A stretch of 64,000 bases of DNA, taken from contig NC_053035.3 in assembly GCF_002575655.3 (NCBI RefSeq), positions 381,773,792 to 381,837,791 on the forward strand, given 5' to 3'. Shown piece by piece: positions 33,386 through 46,200 of this stretch (the first letter of the stretch is position 1; every line of letters starts with the position of its first letter). The notes beneath the pieces were generated by a model. It ran no database searches and was not told the origin of the DNA. It was given only the letters and a program-made list of their open reading frames with translations. The translations under genes were made by a program, and so were the position numbers. The DNA is from Aegilops tauschii subsp. strangulata. Its lineage: Eukaryota; Streptophyta; Magnoliopsida; Poales; Poaceae.

Positions 33386-33436
<51 letters not shown>
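33386..33436. repeat. (TA)n microsatellite in S2
   Basis: About 50 bp of TA repeats with one TG interruption. The equivalent place in S1 (about 20046-20063) has only some 20 bp. Confidence 0.95.
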
Positions 33437-33743
33437 GCCAATGAAGAAAAATGACGGAAACAGTGAAGACAATGCAAAGTTGAAGAAAATGAACAACTGA
33501 GGAATTTCAACACTGAGGAAAAACTCAAATTGAAGATTTTCAACTTTTGGTGGTGGCACCCACCATATAAGAATGATGATTTCAGACACCGCGTACAATT
33601 GTCATAGGGTTCTGGGAATCAAATTCTTCATTAATTTCTTCGCACTTAGAGTGTTATTCTTCATTGATTGAATAAAAACGTTTCTTCATGTGTTGCACAT
33701 CTAAGTCATCAATTTTGCATAAGTGCTAGGATGAGTGTCCTTT

Positions 33744-35192
33744 TCAAAGAACATTCGAAGATTCTAAGATATTTAGCTCACACCGCAACTTGCTAAATCT
33801 CTTCTCATCCAATTGCTTTGTGAAGATACCGGCTAGCTGTTCTTCAGTCTTCACATTCTCAATAGAAATGTCGCCCTTCAACACATGATCACGAAGAAAA
33901 TGATGACGAATCTGAATGTGCTTTGTCTTCGAGTGCTGAACTGGGTGTTGAGCAATCTTGATGGCACTTTCATTGTCACAGAAGAGAGGCACATTCTTCA
34001 TGTTGACGTCGTAGTCCTTGAGAGTTTGCTTCATCCACAACAATTGAGCACAATAAGAACCAGCAGCAATGTACTCAGCTTCCGCAGTAGACAGTGATAC
34101 GCAGTTCTGTTTCTTCGAGGACCAACGGACTAAAGATCGTCCGAGGAAATGACATGTACCAGATGTTGACTTGCGTTCCACACGATCACCAGCATAGTCA
34201 GAGTCAGAATATCCAATGAGATCAAAAGCCGAGCCCTTGGGGTACCATAATCCAAGTGTTGGTGTGTGAGCTAGATATCGAAGAATATGCTTCACAGCCT
34301 TATGGTGTGATTCCTTCGGTGTATCTTGAAATCGGGCACACATGCAAACACTAAGCATAATATCTGGCCTAGATGCACATAAGTACAATAAAGAACCAAT
34401 CATGGAGCGGTATACCTTTTGATCGAAGTCAATACCATTTTCATCAGTGCATAGATGGCCATTTGTGGGCATTGGAATTTTGACGCCTTTGCAATCTTGC
34501 ATGCCGAATTTCCTCGGTACATCCTTGAGGTATTTCTCCTGAGATATGAATATGCCATTGAGCTGTTGACGAATTTGAAGACCTAAGAAGAATTTCAATT
34601 CTCCCAGCATAGACATTTGATATTCTTCACTCAGCATATAGGCAAATTCATCACTATAACGTTGGTCAGTACAGCCAAAGATAACATCATCAACATATAT
34701 TTGGCACACAAAGAATTCACCATCATAAGATTTAGTGAAAAGAGTAGGGTCGAGTGAACCGGGTTTGAAGCCTTTCTTCATGAGGAATTCCTTCAAAGTA
34801 TCATACCACGCCCGAGGGGCCTGCTTGAGGCCATAGAGGGCCTTATTGACTCTGGAGACTTTGTCAGGATTCTTTGGATCTTCAAAACCTGGGGGTTGAG
34901 CAACATATACTTCTTCCTCAAGCTTACCATTGAGGAATGCACTTTTCACATCCATTTGATACAAAGTGATATCATGATGGTTAGCATAAGCAAGTAATAT
35001 GCGAATAGCCTCAAGTCTAGCAACAGGTGCATAAGTTTCATTGAAATCAATTCCTTCAACCTGTGTGTAGCCTTGAGCTACTAGCCGTGCCTTATTCCTC
35101 ACCACAAGGCCATTTTCATCTTGCTTGTTGCGGTAGATCCACTTTGTGCCAATTATATTGTGCTTGCGAGGATCTGGACGTTTGACCAGTTC
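33744..35192 (-). pseudogene. S2 pol 3' part: RT and RNase H
   Basis: A continuous minus-strand frame of about 480 codons. It begins inside pol at WELVKRP-type text (cut at 35192) and covers the RT ([35 protein letters not shown]) and RNase H ([34 protein letters not shown]) to the stop at 33744. It is intact within this piece. Protease and integrase are absent, lost in the junction with element A at 35193. The first residues of the computed frame before ELVKRP come from the LTR of A read backwards. Confidence 0.9.
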
Positions 35193-35712
35193 TGTTGAGG
35201 ATATAGACCTTAGAGTCACCCGCCAGGAGGGGCCGGGTTACTCTAATGGTCATTACCAGAAGCCCGGCGCCAAGCTTGAAGACGGTGGGCCAAAGATGGG
35301 CTTAAGACCCGGATATGGCTTAAGGCCCGTAGTTACAATCATTATCATGGTACAACTTGTAGTGCAAGGCAAGAATAGCTGAGAGTCCGAGCCGGACACT
35401 CTTAGGAGCCGGCCGGGACTCTGAGAGCTGCTGGGCGTCAGCCTCCCTATATAAAGGGACGACCCGGCAGCGGTTTAGGGGCAAGAACAATCTCATCGAT
35501 AGCCAGGCATAGCAGTTAAGCTCCCTGGTCATCGAAACCCTAATCAATACCACCGCGAACTGGACGTAGGCTTTTACCTTCACCGTAAGGGGCCGAACCA
35601 GTATAAACCCTCATGTTCCTTGTCCCGCATTAACCCCTTCAAGCTTCCCAGCTGCGATGGCTCCACGACTAAGTCCTAGCTCGAGGACATCTGCCGTGAC
35701 AATTCCACGACA
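35193..35712 (+). mobile_element. Element A 5' LTR
   Basis: TGTTGAGGATATAG...ATTCCACGACA, 520 bp. It has a TATA box TATATAAA at 35448-35455 and is followed by TGGCGCCCACCGTGGGG (primer site, from about 35715). The B copy at 55776-56295 is also 520 bp. Confidence 0.9.
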
Positions 35713-35800
35713 GTTGGCGCCCACCGTGGGGCCAGCGCACGGTGGATTTGAGTTCTTGAAGGGCAGCTTCGAAGGGCTCAAGGGATACGATGTGGGCCGG

Positions 35801-38800
35801 ATGACCAAGAGTCGTCGCGGCAAGCTCTACATCGACGATGCAAACTGGGGCCCCGACGCCGGCTCAATTGAGTACGGGTACCGGGTCCCCTTCGGCGGAA
35901 TTCATGTTTTCATTGGCAAGATTGGTGAGCTGGGCCCTGAGCCGGATCTCTGCGCCGATCTCATCAAGACGGCTCAGCGTGCACGACCCGCCTGGGCCCG
36001 GCCTGCCTTAAGGCACGCGTTTGTGGGATGTATCCATGGAGGGCCCTCTGATCTATCTGGGTCTGGTGATGAGGCGGCCGCCGGCTCTGACGGCGAGTCG
36101 GCCACCGATGAGTCAAACTCGTTGTATCAACTTCAAGATGGCAGGCTCATGGGTTGTTCCGATGGTGACAGTAATCCGGACCCGTTTGAGCCGCCAAGTC
36201 AGGTTGGAGTCTTTATGGCAGGCGCGCAGCCTGTTCAGAACCCCGCTGCTGGAGCGGGAAACCTGGTGCCTTCTCCGGCTCAGGTGCTGATGGATCTCAC
36301 GGACAAGATGACGGCCCTGTTAACCGCCACGGTTGACCCGGCGGATCAAGCTCAGCATGATGCGGAGGTGGCACAGTTAAAATTGGATCTAGTGAAAGCT
36401 AAGGAGGAGCTTGCGGCGGAAGGGGTCAGGATGGCTGCCGAGAGGGCGGCTCTCGATGCCCAAACTCAGCTGATCCAGGCGCAGTCCTTCCAACTCACGA
36501 TGGATCAGAACGCGTCCAATGAGGTCATGAGAAGGAGGCATCAAAAGACCCAATCTCGACTCCCTCCGGTTTACGATCCAGGCAACCTCTTCAACACGCC
36601 AGGTGCAGGGTCTAGTAACCCGCCAGGGGTCATAGTGCCCGGGTCTGGAACCCCTATTCAGCCACGGGTGATGGGGCCTCCCCAGGTGCCCCCTGCCCCG
36701 CCTCAGTACGTGCCAATACCCCCGGGTCATTATAATAACCCGCTGGAAAACATGGTCGCTGCGGCAGCACGGCTGGCGGCTCTCCCAGTTGACGGCGACT
36801 CTCCGACGGCTATTGAAACCCGCCGGGTCAGGGAACTCCTTCAGACAGCACTGGCGCAGCAAGAGGCGTACTCCTACAGCCGGGACGGGATCCACTCGAC
36901 CCCTCGTCCAGGCCAGAGCCCGAGTTATAGCAGACACATGGTCTCAGCGACCGGCTCAAGTAACGTCCGACGCCATGACCCGCCTCCTGGCCATGGCCCG
37001 GCTCATAATGGAGCCTTTCACGCAGCAGAACAGGACAGAGCGCGGCAAGAGGCGGAGCAAGTGCCTCAATTGACGGCTTACCAGACCCCCCCCCCCGGTT
37101 TATCCGACGACTTCCGTCGACGTGGGTATCCCTACCAGGACTGGGGGTGTCCCTTGTTTAGTACCAGCTATCCGCAATGAGCGTCTACCCAAGGACTTCA
37201 AGGGCCCTAGGAAGGTGCCTAATTACACAGCAGACTTACAGCCTGCAGCCTGGATCGAGAGTTATGAGATGGCTATGGAGCTGCTGGAGGTCAGTGAGGC
37301 GGCCATGGCCAAGTACTTCACCATGATGCTGGATGGGACTGCCCGCACTTGGTTAAAAGGGCTACCACCGAATTCCATCGGGTCTTGGGCTGAGCTGAAA
37401 GCCCGGTTCATCCAAAACTTCAAAGATACCTGTAGGCGGTCTATGTCAATTGTGGATTTGACTAACTGTAAGCAGCAGGAAGGTGAGTCTACGACACATT
37501 GGGTTCGCCGGGTTAAGGAGATCATACACTCGTCAGACAAGATGGATGCCAGCTCAGCAGTTTTAATGCTGGAGCAGAATTGTCGTTTTGTGCCCCTGAA
37601 GATCAAACTCGGGCGGCTTAAGCGTGACTGCAGTGATATGGGTACACTAATGGCGGCTCTTGTCAAGTACGCCGATTCTGATGGTACCAAGGACCCCCCT
37701 TCAGATGATGAAAGGACAGGGAAGGGAAAGAGGAATGGCAATGGCAAGGGTCCTCAGCATAACCCGGGGAACCAAGGAGGAGGCAAGCGCAAGGCAGATG
37801 GCAGCCTAGAGTTTGTGGCCAACGCCAGCTCACAAGGGAATAACCAGAGACGTAAGGGGAGGCCCCCTCCCCGAGGCGGCGGGTCAGGTCCGACGCTGGA
37901 GCAGCTGTTGAATGAGCCTTGTCCAAGGCATGGCTCTAGAGAGAAGCCAGCGACTCATCTGTGGAAGGATTGTGCAATCATGAAGGCCTTTAAGAATTAC
38001 AATGGCCCGGGCGGCGGCTTTCATGGCCCGGGCGGCGGCTCAAATTCTAATCCTCAGAACGTTCAAAGGGGCTTTAATCAGCAGTCTGGCCAGGGTCATC
38101 AACAGCAGCAGGGGGGTTATCAGACCAATCCAAAGCAGCTTAGCGGTGGACAGTATCATGTGTTTACCACCAGTCTGTGTAAGCGAGATCAGAAGCTTCA
38201 TAAGAGGGCTGTGAATGCTGTTGAGCCGGCGGTCCCACGCTACTTGCGGTGGTCTGAGCAGCCTATAGTGTGGAGTAGGGAGGATCACCCTCCCCGGGTG
38301 GATAACCCGGGCCACTTGGCCCTAGTGGTGGCTCCTCAAGTGGGAGGATATAAGTTCACTAAGGTGCTCATGGATGGAGGCAGCAGCATCAACATCCTCT
38401 ATTATGAGACGTTCCGTCGTATGGGGTTGATTGATAAGAACCTCAGCCAGTCCAACACTATTTTCCACGGTGTGGTACCTGGTAAGTCGGCTTATCCAGT
38501 CGGCAAGATCAAATTGGAAGTGGCCTTTGGAGATGAGAACAACTACAGGGTGGAGAAATTGACCTTCGAGGTGGTTAAGATACGAAGCCCGTACCATGCA
38601 ATATTTGGGCGGCCGGCTTACGCCAAGTTCATGGCTCGGCCGTGTTATGTGTACTTACAGCTCAAGATGCCGGGTCACAACGGGACCATTACGATTCACG
38701 GCAGCCGGAAAGTGGCCCTGGAGTGTGAGGAGGGCGATGCAGCTTATGCAGAATCTGTTTGTGCAACAGAGGAGTTGAAGTTTTACAAGGACAATGTTGA

Positions 38801-38951
38801 CCCAACTGATATGACCTCTCTGAAAAAGCCGACTACGGAGCATGAGCCGGCGATGAAATTTAAGTCAGCTGATGAGACTAAACTTGTTGATTTCGTTCCA
38901 GGAGACTCATCTCAGCAATTTAGCATCAGTGCCAATCTGGATCCAAAATAG
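35801..38951 (+). pseudogene. Element A gag-protease (frameshifted)
   Basis: The likely ATG at 35801 starts MTKSRRGKLYIDDANWGPDA. The N-terminal half has a helical region (EVAQLKLDLVKAKEELAAEG) and proline-rich text. At 37086-37096 there is a run of eleven C, after which coding continues in another frame: AAWIESYEMAMEL and TARTWLKGLPPNSIGSW, the retrotransposon gag core. A basic, glycine-rich segment follows, then the aspartic protease signature LMDGGSSINILYY (about 38370) and a TAG at 38949-38951. No clear CCHC knuckle is seen. Gag forms the particle and the protease matures it. The frameshift and stop suggest a dead copy, although the poly-C run may be length-variable. Confidence 0.85.
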
Positions 38952-41900
38952 GAAGGCGCGCTCATCGAGTTCATCCGTGAGAATAGGGACATCTTCGCAT
39001 GGAAACCTTCTGACATGCCAGGTGTACCTAGAGAACTCGCTGAGCATACTCTCAATGTTGATCCAAAATTTAAGCCGGTCAGGCAGTTCCTTCGGTGGTT
39101 TAATGAAGAGAGGCGGAAAGCTATTGGTGAAGAGGTGGCCCGGCTCTTGGCGGCCGGGTTTATCATTGAAGTCTTTCACCCAGAGTGGTTAGCTAACCCG
39201 GTGCTCGTACTCAAGAAGAACGGCACTTGGCGGATGTGTGTGGATTATACGGACTTAAACAAGGCGTGTCCGGCTGATCCTTTTGCCCTCCCCCGTATTG
39301 ATCAAATCATTGATGCTACGGCAGGTTGTGCACGCTTAAGTTTCTTGGATGCTTATTCTGGATATCATCAGATTAAGATGGCAGTTAAGGACTAGGAGAA
39401 GACGGCGTTCATCACTCCCTTTGGAGCCTTCTGCTATGTGTCTATGCCCTTTGGACTCAAGTGTGCACAGGCGACTTATCAGCGTTGCGTGCAGAACTGT
39501 CTTCATAAACAGATTGGGCGTAATGTTCATGCTTATGTGGACGACATTGTGGTTAAATCCATAAAGGAGGAAACCTTGATAGATGATTTGAGAGAAACCT
39601 TTGATAATCTCCGGGTCTACAAGATGATGCTTAACCCAGCCAAGTGTGTCTTTGGTGTTCCTGCAGGCAAACTATTGGGTTTTTTGGTTTCTGACAGAGG
39701 CATTGAAGCTAACCCGGAGAAGATCAAGGCCATCACCTCCCTGGCTAAGCCGGCGTGTATAAATGATGTTCAGCGCTTGGCGGGTCGCATCGCTGCTTTG
39801 AGCCGGTTTATAAGCCGTTTGGGTGAGAAGGCCATGTCATTAATATCAGTTGATGAAGAAAACTGATAACTGTGTCTGGAATGATGCAGCTAATACTGCC
39901 TTTGAGGATTTGAAGAAGCAGCTGGCAGAGCCTCCAGTCCTTGTTGCTCCGGTTGATAAGGAGCCCTTATTATTATATGTGGCGGCGAACACACGAGCCG
40001 TCAGTGTGGCTATGGTGGTGGAGCGCAAGGAGGAGGGTAAGGAGCATCCGGTTCAGCGGCCGGTTTATTATGTCAGTGAAGTGCTCATTGAGTCCAAGCA
40101 GCGGTATCCGCATTGGCAGAAGCTTGTTTATGGTGTGTTCATGGCGAGCCGGAAACTTAAGCATTATTTTCAGGGTCATCCCATCACTGTGGTCAGTTCT
40201 GCCCCTCTTGGTGATATCATTCAAAACAGAGAGGCCACAGGGAGAGTAGCTAAGTGGGCTATAGAGCTTGGACCTCATGGTCTCAAGTACGTGCCACACA
40301 CTGCTGTTAAATCTCAGGCCTTGGTGGATTTCATCAATGACTGGACAGAGTCACAAGTGCCCGAGCAGAAGCCGGATAACACATATTGGACTATCCACTT
40401 TGATGGGTCCAGGCAGTTGGAGGGCTCGGGGGCTGGAGTTGTATTGGCTTCCCCTAAAGGTGACAAGTTCCATTATGTGCTACAGTTGCTGTTTCCTTGC
40501 ACTAACAACGCGGCTGAGTACGAGGCCTTGCTCCATGGTCTTCGGATGGCTAAAGAGATGAGCTTAAGCCGGGTAAGGTGCTTCGGCGACTCAGACTTGG
40601 TGGCTCAACAAGTATCAGGAAAGTGGGATTCCAAGGACCCTCTCATGGCGGCTTATCGCCGCGAGGTTGATGCCATTGCTGGGCACTTTCAGGGTTACCA
40701 AGTGGAACACATCGATCGCAGGAAGAACGAGGCGGCGGATGCTTTAAGCCGGCTGGGCTCTCAACGAAAACCGGTACCGCCCAACACTTTCCTGGACGTC
40801 CTGTATAACCCTTCTGTTAAGTTGCCTACAGAGGAAGACTTGGCTGTCCCTGACCCGGAGGCACGACTGGTGGCGGCTCTCCATATCATACCAGACTGGA
40901 CAATGCCATATCTGGCTTACATGACCCGGGGCGAGTTGCCTGAGGATGAAACTTTGGCCAGGCAAATAACCCGGCGGGCTAAGTCAATGATTGTTATCAA
41001 TGGGGAGTTGCATCACCGCAGTGTTACGGGGGCGTTTCAGTATTGTGTTTCCCCTGAGGAAGGTCAAGAGATCTTGCGTGAGATCCATGAAGGGGATTGT
41101 GGCCATCACGCCAGCTCAAAGTCTCTTGTGGCCATGGCTTTTCGCCATGGTTTTTATTGGCTGACGGCTCATGCTGATGCGGAGGACTTGGTCAGTAAAT
41201 GTGATGGTTGCCAGAGGTTCTCACGACGGGCTCATGTGCCGGCTCAGGAGCTGAGGATGATCCCAATCACTTGGCCCTTTGCGGTCTGGGGGCTTGATAT
41301 GGTTGGGCCTTTTAAAAGGTCCAAGGATAAGAAGACCCACCTCTTGGTGGTAGTTGACAAATTCACAAAGTGGGTGGAAGCTGAGCCAGTTAGCAAGTGC
41401 GATGCAGCCACGGCGGTTCAATTTATGAAAAAGGTGATTTTCCGCTTTGGCTTTCCGCACAGCATTATAACTGACAATGGCACCAATCTCTCCAAAGGCG
41501 CCACGGAAGAGTTTTGTCAACGCGAGCATATCCGACTTGATGTTTCCTCAGTGGCTCATCCTCAATCCAATGGTCAAGCTGAGAGAGCTAATCAGGAGAT
41601 TCTGAAGGGTATCAAGCCCCGGCTTTTCGTCCCTTTGCAACGGACGCCGGGTTGTTGGGTGGAGGAGTTGCCCTCTGTGTTATGGAGCATCAACACTACT
41701 CCTAACAGGTCTACAGGTTTTACGCCTTTCTTCATGGTGTATGGAGCAGAAGCAGTCTTCCCCAGTGACATCCGTCATGACTCACCTCGCGTGGCGGCTT
41801 ACGTTGAGGCGGATAATGAACAGGCGCGCCAAGATGCTCTTGACTTGTTGGACGAACAGCGTGATGTGGCAGCAGCCCGTTCAGCGATTTACCAACAAGA

Positions 41901-42156
41901 CTTGCGCCGTTATCATAGCCGCCGGGTTAAATCCCGGGTCTTCCAGGAAGGCGATCTCGTGCTCCGGCTCATACAGGATCAAATAGATGCACACAAGTTG
42001 TCCCCGCCTTGGGAAGGACCCTTTGTGGTCAGCAAGAACTTGCACAATGGGTCATATTACCTCATTGACATTCGGGAGCATAAAGATTCACGTAAGTCGG
42101 AGGAAGAGACCCGTCGGCCGTGGAACATAGCTCAGCTTCGGCCTTACTACACTTGA
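38952..42156 (+). pseudogene. Element A pol: RT, two RNase H domains, integrase (broken)
   Basis: After the TAG at 38949 the same frame gives the RT (WRMCVDYTDLNKACP, SFLDAYSGYHQI). A second TAG at 39393-39395 is followed by MPFGLKCAQATYQR and the catalytic AYVDDIVVKS. A one-base insertion near 39840 shifts to the 39850-42156 frame. That frame holds the Gypsy RNase H (PVYYVSEVL, YPHWQKLVYG), a second RNase H (about 40384-40755: IHFDGSRQLEGSGAG, NNAAEYEALLHGL, AADALSRL) and the integrase, with a CDGCQRF zinc-finger end, GLDMVGPF, TDNGTNL and SNGQAERAN. The two RNase H domains in this order mark the Tat lineage. Three lesions in pol. Confidence 0.9.
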
Positions 42157-42289
42157 GTCACCAGCTCTCGTAATGTACATATTTCTCTCAGCCATGTATA
42201 TATTATGATAAGCAATAAAGCAGGACCTTTGTCCTTTTTTCTCCTCCAAATATGCACGTGTTGTTTTCATTACAAGATTACATGATGAC

Positions 42290-42720
42290 TTGAAGGAGGA
42301 TCCGGCTTATGATCGTATTCGAATCTAGCCATAAGCAACAAGGTCACTTGGGGGCTTCCTGTTCAAACATGGGTCGTATTCGAACCAAAGAGAACATAGC
42401 TGTCGATACCCATTTGATGGGCAAAGTGCCGAGCTCATTGGGGAGTTTTCCTTGATCATATTTGAATCATGGTTTCACCCCTTTGAGAACCGACATGGAT
42501 CGTATTCGAATCAGCGTCGTTAAACAATTCTTAAAATCACTTGGGGGCTTCCTGTTCAAACATGGGTCGTATTCGAACCAAAGAGAACATAGCTGTCGAT
42601 ACCCTCTTGATTGGCATCGCCACAACCACTGGGGGCTACATGATCGTATTCGAATCTTAGCATAACCCCTTTGGGCCGGGTCTCTAGTCGTATTCGAACC
42701 GGAAGCCCCTAAGTTCTTCC
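42290..42720. repeat. Element A noncoding repeats with TCGTATTCGAA motif
   Basis: TCGTATTCGAA recurs about six times (near 42313, 42370, 42497, 42565, 42641, 42689), with a degenerate copy near 42456. A block from CACTTGGGGGCTTCCTGTTC to 'gctgtcgatacc' is directly repeated at about 42346 and 42539 (period about 193 bp). It lies between pol and the 3' end of the antisense gene. Copy B has the counterpart. Confidence 0.85.
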
Positions 42721-43241
42721 AGTTTATAGTCAGTTTTGTCTGATTATCCCAAGTGTGTACGGCCGGGTCTCACTTTGCCGGCTTAACTTGGGTTTAAAGT
42801 ATTGCTGAACACAATGGGTGTTATAAGACAGGTAAACCGGAGTTGCGGTACCAACCTTCTTATCCGGGTTATCTAAACCGGAAGTATGCTTGCAGGCCGT
42901 TAAGTATGTCCTTACGGCTGTATTCAGGATATTATTGAAGACAAGTCCTTTTTGATTCATATTCCGGGTTATCTAAAACTTTTGATTCTCAGGGCGGTCA
43001 GCCGCCTCGAGACTTGTGATTTGCCTTTCTATGCAGGATAATTAAAGGCACCTCTTTTGAGGTTAAGAAAAACAAAGGATTGATTATGACCCGGAGAAAC
43101 ATCAAAGAGACAACTTCAAAAGACTTCAGCATTTAATACGTGCACGATGGCACGGCAGAGATAAACTGTTGCACCTACTGTATTACAAAACTCATCAAGT
43201 CTAAAAGGGTGGAGCATTGTTTGGTAAACCGGCTGCGGAAG

Positions 43242-46200
43242 TTAAGACGCTTGCTGGGTGGAAGTCTCCGGCTCGTCTCTTCCTTCTCCTCCGGTTGATC
43301 CCAAGACCCGGAAGGTTGATGACTTCCAGTCGATGCCGCTGAGAGCTTCGAACTGGGCTTCCTCGTCAATTAACCCGGAAGGGTCAATCTCCGGGGCGAA
43401 AGTGTGCTGACGAGCCGGCGGGATCAAGTTGAGGGCTTCATAGTGCGGAGTAGGAATCCTCTGATTTTCTGCGTCGTAGCCCGGCTGGTACTTGGTCAGA
43501 TCTGTATCATTGCCGATAAGAGTAGCCACCGGGCGTACGGCCTTCACGCAAGCTGCGAAGTCCTTCTGATCGAAAGCGGAGCCGTCTTCCTTCAGGCTTG
43601 GATAGCCAAGGGCGATGTCCGCCAGGTCTAACTCCGGCAGGAATGCCTTGGCCCGGCTCAGCGTGGCGATTGCTCCGGCTCTTGCAGAGGCCCATCGCAG
43701 CTCTTGAATCCGTTGAGGCAGTACAGCGAGCCGGCGAAGGACTTCTGCCAAGTGAGTCGGCACCTTGTTGGATAAGGCCACCACAGCTAAGGCACGCTGT
43801 GACCCAGTGTAGAGCTGCTCCACCAGGGTATACACGGCCTTCAGCTTGGTGACCACGCTCTGGTTGAGGTTGGCACTTCTGGGACCTGTTTAACAGAATC
43901 AGATAAGCCAGCAACAAGGATGAATTACGGGATATAAACATTCTAAACTTGATGAAAGCCGGTGAGGCGACTTACCGAAGATGGCGGCCACCATCTGGGA
44001 AACCTGGCGCTTTAGGCCGGAGAGCTCAGCGGTCTTCTCGGAGAGAGAGTCTTCTCCACCTGTTCAGCCCGGGTCACCAATGCGGCCTTTTCTTCGGCCC
44101 ATGCCTTCCGCTCAGCGTCGAATTCTGTCTTCAGCTTCTCTTGCGCGGCGATGCTGGACACGAACTTGTCGTTTGCCTTCCGGGTCTCCATTTCTTGCAT
44201 CTTCAGCCGGCTCTTGACATCAGCAAGGTCAGCCTCAAGCTTTTTGCCAGCAGCCTGTATAAGTTTCCGGGTTATGGCATGAACAGTTACTATATAAGTC
44301 CCAAGCGTTTTCCAAGCAAAGACACTTGGCACTTGGGGGCTAATGCATATTGAACGTATCTATCTACAAACTGTCGGCTCAATGGAGTAAGTCGGAACCT
44401 AAGTCTACAACATATTCAATCATAAGTCGTTGACTTGGGGGCTAGCATGGTAAAGGTAACTATGCAGTAAGTAAGAGGACAGCAGAATGATACCTCAGAT
44501 TTTTGCTGGATCTGGTTCACCATGGCGACCTCTGCGTCCCGGCTCTTGTGCACTTGGCTGATGTAGCCAGAGACGAGCTCTCCAATGCTCAGGTTGGTGT
44601 AGTCGGAGAGGTCCAGGTTCACCCGGTGGGGCTGCAGCAACTCCCCCTTAGCGGAGCACTTGGCCAGCACGGTAGGTCTCCCCGGCTCAACGAACTCCGT
44701 CCGGGTGATTACCACATCCGGGTCGTCTGCTGGTGGAGCCCAGCTGGAGGCCTCCGGGTTAACATAAGCTTCTGTAGTTGCCTTGGTAGTTGGGGCAGCG
44801 GCCTCAGGTGCCTTGTCGGTTGGAATGGTGGCTTCGGGGGCGGAGGCAGCTGGCGGTTCTTGAGCCTTCACCTCCGGTTCAGGTAAGTCCGGCACTCCGG
44901 CTGACTTGGTCTTCTTCGCTCTCTTGGTGAGCTTTGCCTGGGCAGACAGAAACGTTAAGCACAAAAAGGGTAAGTACAGGCAAGTACAATATGAGATGGT
45001 TTTCATTACCCGGGCGCAGTCTTGAAAGCCAGAAGACTCGACTGCATAGAGTCGCCCGAAGAGGGGGAGGTCTCCTGATAATTTGAGTCAGAGGAATTGA
45101 GTGGCTGACGGATAACACCCGCCAACGGATGAAAAGGGTACAAGTGGGAAATAACCTCAGTTCGGCGCTTCCTTGATGTGTCAGGTAACCCGGAGGAGAG
45201 GTCGGTGTCCTTGTTGGTCCGGGTGTGATGCCGGCTCTCATGAACCTGTCGCTTCAAAATAAATTGAGGATCTTGATAAGCTAAAGGATGTGAAAAGCTT
45301 ACTTTCCGGGTTACCCTTCGGACTTTCAGCTTTGGCAAGGGCTCTGAGTCAGAGGAAAGTGACATTACCTCTTCAACCACCGGGTTACTTGCGCCGGTGT
45401 CATCCTGTCAATGAGCAAGTATTGATAAGGCGGACAGCAACAAACAACAAATACAACAAGGACTTAAAAGCTCAGGGGTTACCTCTGACTCGGAGCTATC
45501 GCTTAATTGCATCAGCTCTGAAGCAGTAGGCCTGCTTCCTTTCTTGCGAGGGGCGGCTTTCTTCGCCTTTCTGGCCTTCTTGGCCGCTTCATGGTCATAC
45601 TTGACCCGCCAGAATTTATCATCAGCCTGAAAAGTACAATGAGGTTTTCTTAAAATGATTCATATGAAAGCTATGTACAGATAAGATGTTCAGATTAGTG
45701 GCTTACCGCTGGGGCTGGATTGGTCTTGCAGAAGGGGGCTAACCCGGTCCTTCCGCAGTCTGCCAGGCTCTCGTTTAAAAGAGCCTTGGTCATCTCCTCT
45801 ACAACGTCTTCAGGAAGATCATTGTGGCTATGTCTCTGAGGGTCATCCTTTCGTCCTGTGTACTCGCACATTAAGCCGGGGCGGCGGCTCAATGGGATCA
45901 CCCGCCATGAGATCCAGACCCGGACCAAGTCGATTCTGTTCAGACCATTGCCCAGGAGAGCCTTGATCTTGTTGATAGTGGGGAGCAGAGGCTGGCGCTC
46001 CGCTTGAGTCAGCTTGTACGACAGTGGGTGAGTCGGCTCCTGACGCGAGGGGCGAAAGCCGGGCAACGGACTCTCGTCAGCCGGCGACGTGTCTTGGCAG
46101 TAAAACCACGTCAGATTCCAGTCCTTGGGGTGGCTGGGCGGCTCTGCGTAAGGGAAAAGGTAGTCCCTACGCCGCTGGATGGAGATGCCACCTAGCTCCA

